Shown: positions 24,091 to 29,917 of the stretch, one piece after another | Position numbering within the stretch: the stretch's first letter is position 1 | Layout of the letters: each line of letters opens with the position of its first letter | The notes under the pieces: model-generated | What the model saw: the letters and a program-made list of their open reading frames with translations, nothing else | Told to the model about the DNA's origin: nothing | Database searches by the model: none | Source of the DNA: Spirochaetia bacterium | GTDB lineage: Bacteria; Spirochaetota; Spirochaetia; Treponematales; Breznakiellaceae | Assembly: GCA_025997795.1 (NCBI GenBank) | Contig: BNVB01000027.1 | Span: forward strand, 1-29,917 | Length of the DNA: 29,917 nucleotides | Reading direction: 5' to 3' | Position numbers and translations under genes: made by a program

Positions 24091-24732
24091 GTGAACATAA
24101 AAGCGGTTATTTTTGATTACGGCGGAGTTATTTCCTTTTTTCAGGACGAGGGGGCCATCAAGGATATGGCGGATCTGGCGGGGGTCGATGTTTCGCTCAT
24201 GGGCCGGATCTACTGGGACAATCGGCCTATCTACGATCAGGGCCTTGTAAGCGGGAAAGAGTACTTTAAAAATATCCTGGCCGATGTGGGAGTTTTTGCC
24301 GATGACGGGCTTTTGCAAAAACTCCTGGACCGGGATCTGCAAAGCTGGTCCCGAGTAAATCCCCAAACGGAAGCCCTGATACGGGAACTCAAGGCGGCGG
24401 GTTGTAAGGTGGCGGTACTTTCCAATATGGTGCAGGATTTTCTGGACCGGGCCAGGGATAAGCTGCCGGTGTTCAGCAGCCTTGATGCCGCGGTGTATTC
24501 CTGCGAAGTGGATGCGGTAAAACCGGAAGAACGGATTTACCGTTTGATCCTGGAGAAACTTGGCTGCGAAGCGGAAGAGACCGCTTTCTTTGATGACCTG
24601 GAAACAAACGTAAAAGCCGCCGCCGCCCTGGGGATACAGGCCTTTTTCTGGAAGGACCCGGAAACAGCCCGTACGGAATTAACCAAGCTGGGGCTGTCCT
24701 TTCCCAAACAGGAGGAGCCGTGGCACTCATAA
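24091..24732 (+). CDS. HAD superfamily (IA) hydrolase
   Basis: A 213-residue probable phosphatase. The GTG start has TGGAG at the right distance and the protein starts MNIKAVIFDYGGV. Motif I is DYGGV: the nucleophile Asp is present but the usual second Asp is Gly, as in several HAD-IA members with DxGGV or DxGNV. Motif II is VAVLSNM, motif III lysine is in AVKPEERIY, and motif IV is FFDDLETNVKAA. The substrate is unknown; related enzymes act on small sugar phosphates or FMN. Its last 13 bases overlap the acyltransferase gene. Confidence 0.85.
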   Translation: MNIKAVIFDYGGVISFFQDEGAIKDMADLAGVDVSLMGRIYWDNRPIYDQGLVSGKEYFKNILADVGVFADDGLLQKLLDRDLQSWSRVNPQTEALIRELKAAGCKVAVLSNMVQDFLDRARDKLPVFSSLDAAVYSCEVDAVKPEERIYRLILEKLGCEAEETAFFDDLETNVKAAAALGIQAFFWKDPETARTELTKLGLSFPKQEEPWHS

Positions 24733-25478
24733 AAACAATAGTCAGTTTTGTTATTACCGGTTTTGCGGCGCTGGGTTTTATACCAGGGGGTATCCTCTTT
24801 TTTATCGTCAGCCTCTTTGGCCTCCGGAAACCCATGGCCTTCCTTATCTATAAAATGATCCAGGCCTGGGCCAGGGTAATCATTGTTCTTACCGGCTGTT
24901 CCATGACCGTAACAGGCCGGGAAAACATTCCCAAAAAAGGGGGCCTTTGTTTTGTTTCCAACCATGTGGGGATCTTCGACATTATCCTGGCTCTGGCCTA
25001 TGCCGGACGGCCCTTTGGTTTTGTCGCCAAAAAAGAACTGATCTTTGTGCCGGGAATAAATATATGGATCTACCTTTTGGGCGGACTCTTTATCGACCGG
25101 GGACACCCCCGGAAGGCCCTTAAAACCATCAACCTGGGAATTAAGCGGATCAAAGCCGGAGCGGCCATGCTGATCTTTCCCGAGGGCACCAGAAGCCGCG
25201 GCCGGGGCATCGGGCCCTTCCATCCCGGTTCCCTTAAACTGGCTTCCCAGTCCGAAGCCCCTATCGTCCCCATGGCCATCACCGGCAGTTACGACGTATT
25301 TGAAAAAAACTACCGCGTCCATTCCGGCCCGGTAAGTATCAGCTTCCTTCCCCCGGTAAACCCCGCAGAACTTCCCCCCGCGGACCGGAAAATCCTCCTG
25401 GCAGATAAACTCCACGACAACATAGCGAAGGTGCTTGAAACGCACGCGCCTTCCGGGGTGTCAAATCCGGCTATTTGA
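24720..25478 (+). CDS. plsC: 1-acyl-sn-glycerol-3-phosphate acyltransferase (PlsC-like)
   Basis: A 252-residue membrane-associated acyltransferase that makes phosphatidic acid. The GTG start follows GGAGGAG at close range and overlaps the HAD gene by 13 bases, so translation is coupled. Two hydrophobic N-terminal segments (about 7-33) anchor it. Catalytic and substrate motifs are NHVGIFD (81-87, the H-x4-D site), GGLFIDRG (121-128), FPEGTRSRG (153-161) and PIVPMAI (181-187). All are intact. Several paralogues per genome are common, so the symbol is the family name rather than proof that this is the principal enzyme. Confidence 0.88.
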   Translation: MALIKTIVSFVITGFAALGFIPGGILFFIVSLFGLRKPMAFLIYKMIQAWARVIIVLTGCSMTVTGRENIPKKGGLCFVSNHVGIFDIILALAYAGRPFGFVAKKELIFVPGINIWIYLLGGLFIDRGHPRKALKTINLGIKRIKAGAAMLIFPEGTRSRGRGIGPFHPGSLKLASQSEAPIVPMAITGSYDVFEKNYRVHSGPVSISFLPPVNPAELPPADRKILLADKLHDNIAKVLETHAPSGVSNPAI

Positions 25479-25504
25479 TAAAAACGGAGTCGTTCCAGCT
25501 GCTT

Positions 25505-26548
25505 CTAAAAGAACAACTTTGCAAATCCTAAAATACCCTGCTTCCAAGGAACTCGGTGGGAAACGCCGCTTGCATGGGCAAAGGACTTGCGGTTTGCCAA
25601 ATACCACGCATAGTTTCTAAGCAGGGTGTCTTTGTTGGAATACTTCGGCGCGAAGCCAAGCTGCTTTTTTGCCTTGTCAATCGAAACAAATGAATCTTTT
25701 GAAGCTGTTTCATACACCCATTTATACAGCGGCGACAAATGCAAGAGTTCCAAGAGACGCAGCGTCCAAATCATCGGGGCCGCCGGAAAACCGCGTATTT
25801 TTTTTCCGAAACCGGCCTGGTCGAGTACTGCTTGGTAATCTTCTTTCATGGTGGCAAATTTTTCTGCGCCGATATTGAAGACATCGTTCACCGTTGCCGC
25901 ATCCAGTGTGGCGCAGGAATAAATCGCTTCACATAAATCATGCACATCAAGAAATTGGTAGCGATTGTTACCGCTGCCGATCATGGGAAAACCGTGTCCC
26001 GTACAGGCCCAATCGTAAAACAGGGCGAATGCTCCAAGCCGTTCCGGCCCTATGAAGGATTTGGGGCGAATGATGGCCACTGTCATACCCTTGCTGCGGT
26101 AGGTTTCGCAGAGCTTTTCAGCATCAATCTTCGCGACACCGTAGGGTCCCACACCAACGAGTTTATCAGTTTCAAACAAAGGGTGATGGTCGGGGATGCC
26201 GTAGACCGCCGTAGACGAAATCTGTATAAAACGATTTATGCCATGCTCGCGGGCCGCTTCCAATACATTGCCTGTGCCGTCGATGTCGGTAGTTCGAATA
26301 TCTTCCGGCGAATACAGAGGCAATGCTGCCGCTGCGTGTACTACAATGTCACTTCCGGCCATGGCCTCCTTCAAAGGGGTAAGGTCCCGGATATCCCCGC
26401 TGATAACCGTCACCCGGGAATCGTTCACCTCGGGATAGGTATATTCTGCGAAGTCATAGGACACCACCGTGTGCCCCTTTTCCAGCAAATAACGCGTCAG
26501 GTTTATTCCCAAAAATCCTGCACCGCCCGTGATAAAATACTGGGCCAT
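25505..26548 (-). CDS. NAD(P)-dependent nucleotide-sugar epimerase/dehydratase (extended SDR)
   Basis: A 347-residue SDR enzyme. It shows the Rossmann motif GGAGFLG (8-14), cofactor-acid strand end VVSYDF (28-33), GDIRD (51-55), active-site SST (111-113) and Y-x3-K (Tyr136, Lys140). RPKSFIGP and a QFLDVHDLCEAI segment fit the extended SDR substrate region. Closest by pattern are UDP-glucose/galactose epimerases and sterol-dehydrogenase-like SDRs; the substrate cannot be fixed. Its start overlaps the glycosyltransferase stop by one base (TAATG) in a four-gene minus-strand operon, so it probably modifies the sugar transferred by that enzyme. Confidence 0.87.
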   Translation of the reverse strand: MAQYFITGGAGFLGINLTRYLLEKGHTVVSYDFAEYTYPEVNDSRVTVISGDIRDLTPLKEAMAGSDIVVHAAAALPLYSPEDIRTTDIDGTGNVLEAAREHGINRFIQISSTAVYGIPDHHPLFETDKLVGVGPYGVAKIDAEKLCETYRSKGMTVAIIRPKSFIGPERLGAFALFYDWACTGHGFPMIGSGNNRYQFLDVHDLCEAIYSCATLDAATVNDVFNIGAEKFATMKEDYQAVLDQAGFGKKIRGFPAAPMIWTLRLLELLHLSPLYKWVYETASKDSFVSIDKAKKQLGFAPKYSNKDTLLRNYAWYLANRKSFAHASGVSHRVPWKQGILGFAKLFF

Positions 26549-28437
26549 TATTGTGCCTCCTCATTAGCATTATTTTCCACTTTTTTGTTTTCAAGATATT
26601 TATCTATGAGATAATCATATCCACCCAGGTTGATACTGACTATTTTTTGAAGACGATCCCTGGTAAAAAGTTTTTCGCTCCGGGTAATGTCCCATAAAAT
26701 ATCAAGATACTCATGCAAGTAGGGATCGGCAATTTTGTTCTTTCCTGTTTGAATTGATTCCCGGTAACCGTCAGGTATATCACGGGTCATGTGACCTATT
26801 TCCGTTGATTGAACAGGAGGTAAAGCAGGCAGTCTTGCCCTCAGGGGATCCTGAAGTGCAGTATTATCAGTCAAATAAAAATCGCCGGCATCATAAACAG
26901 TAAGAAGGCCGGAAGCATAGGGTATAATATCACCGATATAGCCTTTTTCGATAGCATTGTCCAATGATTCTTTACTACCCTGGCTCCAATCTGTAATTGC
27001 AACAGGATAGAAATTTAATTTATAGCAAATCCTGTTTATTAAAGAGGTGTAACCCCAGTATATCCGGCGCTCATCCCATCCTGACTCTGTAGGGGCTGAT
27101 TTTAGTAAAAACAAGATGGACCCAAGGAATAATACAAATATGCAGGCCGCTGTTCTGCTTAGTTTGATATGTACATTTTTTGATAATTCAAATCCATGCT
27201 TGCTGAATTGCAAGAGAGGCAGGTTGAATTTGTATTTGGACATCAATGTATAGCACGCAATAAAGAACGGAACGGTAAAATGCCTTCCTCTCATAAAGTC
27301 CCCGCCAATATACAGTATGTAAGCATAGTATAATATAATGCCTAACGAAACAGCCTTTTGTCTGGCAGACTTGGTATTAAATGAAAGAATAACAAGTAAT
27401 ATACTCGGCAGCAAGACAAGGGTATCTTTTGTTAATGAGCCGTAGAAATATTGAATCCCATGTTTCAAATAATACAGCAGTCCAAAATTTGTTCCCAGTT
27501 TTGCATAAGCCGTATTGGGGAAAGGGAATCCATAATAAACGACAGAGAATATTTCCCAGATTACAAACGGCAAAAAACCAAGAAATGCAAACAGGAGTTT
27601 TTTTACAATATTGACATCATTTCGTTTTATAATTATATACAACATAATAGGAAATGCTAAAAGAGCATTGTCCATTCTAGCCATAAAAATTAAACTACAT
27701 AAAAAAGCGGAAACAGCTATATCCTTTTTACTAAACACATCCCGTGATAAAAAGAGAAAAAGCAGGAGCGCGAATAAGAAAAAAAGCATCGCGTTTTCTA
27801 GTCCGGATGTTGTATATGAAATAAATGAGCTGCAAAGGGAAAGCATAATTGTTGCCAGCCATAAATTCCCTGTTGTTTTACAGGCATATTTTAACAATAT
27901 AAATATGGCAAAGGCAGAAAAAACAATATTCAGTATCAACGACGATAAGTATATATGCCCAAATACTTTATATATAATACCGACTATTAATGTGTTTAGC
28001 GGTTCCGTTGAAGCACTAACACGTTCACCGGCGTTATATACAAGTCCTTTACCATCAGCAAAATTGATGCTCATTTTATGAGAATGATATGCATCATCAC
28101 ATTGCCATGAAAACAGTATTACTACTGACAGCAAAACAATAAAGCAAAGAACTCTTAACCGCCCTTCGTCATTCAGGATACTTTTCCATTCCGATGCAGT
28201 ATTTAGCGATATTATCACCAGGGCGCATGATATCCACAATCCGTATAATGCCCACAGAACAATTTGACCGTGCCATATCAGCGGAAAGTTAATCTGTCTC
28301 CCGATGATTTTTTCTCCAAGCAATATTGCAGAGCCGCGTACTTGCGGAAAAAAAACAGCGGCGCAACTACAGCAGATGCCGATGATTCCTAATAACATGA
28401 GTGTTTTTTGCGAATTTGAAAATGTCTTTATGTTCAT
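26548..28437 (-). CDS. AftB-like GT-C membrane glycosyltransferase
   Basis: A 629-residue protein with about ten transmembrane segments and a C-terminal soluble domain after residue ~450. The first large loop shows DDAYHSHKMSINFADGKGLV (114-133) and NAGERVSASTEPLNTL (135-150). This matches the DDAYIS...A-G-GLVFN-GERVEGYTNPLW block of mycobacterial AftB and related polyprenyl-phosphate-pentose transferases; the double Asp is the expected catalytic and metal site. PNTAYAKLG further on is also typical. It probably transfers a pentofuranose from a lipid carrier to a glycan or protein on the outer face of the membrane. It overlaps both neighbours by one to four bases, within a UbiA-GtrA-GT-C-SDR operon. 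Confidence 0.75.
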   Translation of the reverse strand: MNIKTFSNSQKTLMLLGIIGICCSCAAVFFPQVRGSAILLGEKIIGRQINFPLIWHGQIVLWALYGLWISCALVIISLNTASEWKSILNDEGRLRVLCFIVLLSVVILFSWQCDDAYHSHKMSINFADGKGLVYNAGERVSASTEPLNTLIVGIIYKVFGHIYLSSLILNIVFSAFAIFILLKYACKTTGNLWLATIMLSLCSSFISYTTSGLENAMLFFLFALLLFLFLSRDVFSKKDIAVSAFLCSLIFMARMDNALLAFPIMLYIIIKRNDVNIVKKLLFAFLGFLPFVIWEIFSVVYYGFPFPNTAYAKLGTNFGLLYYLKHGIQYFYGSLTKDTLVLLPSILLVILSFNTKSARQKAVSLGIILYYAYILYIGGDFMRGRHFTVPFFIACYTLMSKYKFNLPLLQFSKHGFELSKNVHIKLSRTAACIFVLFLGSILFLLKSAPTESGWDERRIYWGYTSLINRICYKLNFYPVAITDWSQGSKESLDNAIEKGYIGDIIPYASGLLTVYDAGDFYLTDNTALQDPLRARLPALPPVQSTEIGHMTRDIPDGYRESIQTGKNKIADPYLHEYLDILWDITRSEKLFTRDRLQKIVSINLGGYDYLIDKYLENKKVENNANEEAQ

Positions 28438-28883
28438 CCGAATAGCTCCTTTTTAAAAACCATTAATTTTACCAGCAAAAATGTTATCGGCAGGCCCAGC
28501 AAACCTGCCAATGCATAGACAATGGCCTTGTTCCAGCTGAATATATTTAGAAAGACCATTACAAACGTGAACAATATAAGAAAATTGGGTATATATGAAA
28601 TGACAAATTTGATAAACTGTCCAAACCCAATTTTACTCTTGAAAATCAATTTGGCGTTTAATGTATATGCTACAAATAAACTGATTGCATATCCGCACAC
28701 ATACGCCAAAGACGGGTTCAGGCGTGTTGAAATCAATAACGAAAACATAAAATTGGTGAGTGTTCCCATGCCGCCGCAAAATACAAAGAGAAAAAATTCT
28801 TTGGTCCAGAACGTTTGTTTTATTTTTGCAAATAACGGTATTTCCTCATGAATTAACGGCCATTCCCGCTTGCCGGTATTCAT
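28434..28883 (-). CDS. GtrA family membrane protein
   Basis: A 149-residue protein with four hydrophobic segments, the classic GtrA size and topology. FFLFVFCGGMGTLTNF (about 30-45) is the family's first helix, followed by SLFVAYTLNAKLIF with the conserved N and F. GtrA proteins are thought to assist flipping or presentation of lipid-linked sugars. Mycobacterial Rv3789, in the arabinogalactan cluster, belongs here. ATGA-type four-base overlaps join it to both the UbiA and glycosyltransferase genes. The N-terminal ~25 residues are a soluble tail. Confidence 0.85.
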   Translation of the reverse strand: MNTGKREWPLIHEEIPLFAKIKQTFWTKEFFLFVFCGGMGTLTNFMFSLLISTRLNPSLAYVCGYAISLFVAYTLNAKLIFKSKIGFGQFIKFVISYIPNFLILFTFVMVFLNIFSWNKAIVYALAGLLGLPITFLLVKLMVFKKELFG

Positions 28884-29779
28884 CCGTGTAACCCCGCTAA
28901 ATTGACAATAACTATTGCGGATGCGCTGTAAAGCAAAACCAAAAGAATAAGAACCTTGTCATGGAATAACACCGAAGTCGGGTCACCGTCGGAATCGGCT
29001 TCAATGTTCAAGCTGTATTTGAATAATATGAGCAGCACAAAAGGTATGGTATAGACAAAGGCGGTGGTATTAAATTTCTGTACGGTAAGGGGATCTATGC
29101 TCCATAGGGAATAAAATACGATGCACAAAGTCTGGCACACATACATATTTTTATCGAGAAAATTGTATGTATAGGCTTTTGTTACATCCCGGGTTTCTTT
29201 TCCCTGCTGCAGCATTTCATTGCGCCTCTTGCCGAAACCCATATAAAATGCTCCCATGGTGATGACCAGATAAAGCCACGCCGAGAGTTCCACGCCTATT
29301 ATTAAACCGCCGAATATGATCCGGAGAACATAACCTGCGGCAAGAATCACAATGTCGATAATCGGCTTATTTTTTAATCCGGCGCTATAGAGGATATTTA
29401 ATATCAGATACAAACCGAGAATGCATACGGCACCAAGGTTTTGGTAAATTCCGGCAAGAATGAGTATAAGTCCAATCAGGATAAAAAGAAATAACGCTGT
29501 TATCACAGCGTTTCTTTTTGATATTTTCCCTGCCGCCAATGGTCTTTTGCATTTTATGGTATGGAGTCTGTCCTTTTCAATATCGTTTATATCGTTGAAT
29601 ATATATATAATAGACGATAGAAGGGAAAAAGCAATAAACCCAAAGACGCAGACCAAAACATTTTTTACATTGTAAAATGATAAGCTAAAAAACAAAGGAA
29701 CAAATATAAGCGCATTTTTTATATAATGCTTCACCCGGAGAAGGGCGCTGTATTTTTTAATGGTATCAAGGTAATTCAA
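28880..29779 (-). CDS. UbiA family prenyltransferase, DPPR-synthase-like
   Basis: A 299-residue protein with about eight to nine hydrophobic segments. LLRVKHYIKNALIFVPLFFS (13-32), then IFNDINDIEKDRLH and KRPLAAG hold the first Asp-rich motif and match decaprenyl-phosphate 5-phosphoribosyltransferase (Rv3806c) more than quinone enzymes. The second motif is in LKNKPIIDIVILAAGYVLRI, and SDGDPTSVLFHDK near the end also fits. It would join polyprenyl phosphate to phosphoribosyl pyrophosphate in the inner membrane. The start is TTG at 29779; no ATG or GTG fits, and an AAGGGGG tract precedes it. It is first of the operon that includes GtrA and an AftB-like transferase. Confidence 0.82.
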   Translation of the reverse strand: MNYLDTIKKYSALLRVKHYIKNALIFVPLFFSLSFYNVKNVLVCVFGFIAFSLLSSIIYIFNDINDIEKDRLHTIKCKRPLAAGKISKRNAVITALFLFILIGLILILAGIYQNLGAVCILGLYLILNILYSAGLKNKPIIDIVILAAGYVLRIIFGGLIIGVELSAWLYLVITMGAFYMGFGKRRNEMLQQGKETRDVTKAYTYNFLDKNMYVCQTLCIVFYSLWSIDPLTVQKFNTTAFVYTIPFVLLILFKYSLNIEADSDGDPTSVLFHDKVLILLVLLYSASAIVIVNLAGLHG

Positions 29780-29796
29780 GGGGTCACGCCCCCTTG
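29777..29796 (-). promoter_or_regulatory. Hairpin covering the ribosome-binding site and TTG start of the UbiA gene
   Basis: CAAGGGG and CCCCTTG (7-bp perfect arms, six-base loop) overlap the G-rich ribosome-binding tract and the TTG start codon itself. Folding would hide the start site, giving possible translational control of the operon. T- and A-rich sequence adjoins it. Confidence 0.5.
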
Positions 29797-29818
29797 AAAA
29801 AAATTAAAGAGACAGGAT

Positions 29819-29917
29819 TCTTGGCTCTTGGCTCTTGGCTCTTGGCTCTTGGCTCTTGGCTCTTGGCTCTTGGCTCTTGGCTCTTGGCTCTTGGCTCTTG
29901 GCTCTTGGCTCTTGGCT
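29819..29917. repeat. TTGGCTC heptanucleotide tandem repeat, at least 13 copies
   Basis: Thirteen perfect copies run from 29821 to 29911, with partial copies at both ends; the array continues past the window edge. It begins about 40 bases upstream of the UbiA gene start, in the likely promoter or leader of the glycan operon. Confidence 0.95.

Noticed and set aside
29819..29917. CRISPR array
   Set aside because: The unit is seven bases with no spacers, so it is a simple tandem repeat.

Overview
The window looks like chromosomal DNA of a Treponema-type spirochaete, most like the termite-gut group (T. primitia / T. azotonutricium). This is inferred from moderate GC, many small lipoproteins with Spirochaete-style lipoboxes, beta-helix repeat lipoproteins, MBG-like exported proteins and abundant simple repeats. 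No rRNA, tRNA or CRISPR array was seen.

Layout. (1) Positions 1-4440 are an accessory, repeat-rich stretch. It holds a frameshifted exported-protein gene enclosed by a 31-bp inverted repeat, a beta-helix lipoprotein with a heptanucleotide repeat at its 5' end, two copies of a ~215-bp palindromic foldback element, a row of very small minus-strand genes, a promoter/short ORF/terminator mini-unit with a CT microsatellite, and a small lipoprotein. (2) Positions 4445-8932 are one plus-strand operon: an SsuA/NMT1-type binding protein, permease and ATPase, then cysteine synthase and an exported MBG-like protein. It probably imports a sulfur-containing compound for cysteine synthesis. (3) Positions 8934-20351 are a defence-type island: a type III restriction-modification pair, a three-gene operon (DUF262 protein, DUF3696 ATPase, unrecognised 288-aa protein), a Panacea-domain gene, and a UvrD helicase fused to a RecB-type Fe-S nuclease. 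The three-gene operon is AT-rich, and a 15-G tract lies between it and the methyltransferase gene. (4) Positions 20474-25478 are housekeeping: mfd, a HAD hydrolase and a PlsC-type acyltransferase. (5) Positions 25505-29779 are a tight minus-strand operon (UbiA/DPPR-synthase-like, GtrA, AftB-like GT-C glycosyltransferase, SDR epimerase), resembling a lipid-linked pentofuranose pathway for a surface glycan. At least 13 tandem heptamers lie upstream of it.

A recurring theme is slippage-prone or invertible DNA next to surface or defence genes: the C9G6 run in a broken gene, GTTCTCC x7, CT x9, G15, TTGGCTC x13+, and the 31-bp inverted repeat. Together they suggest a genome that phase-varies its surface and its restriction-modification. 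Functions are read from motifs without database searches, and composition statements are by eye.
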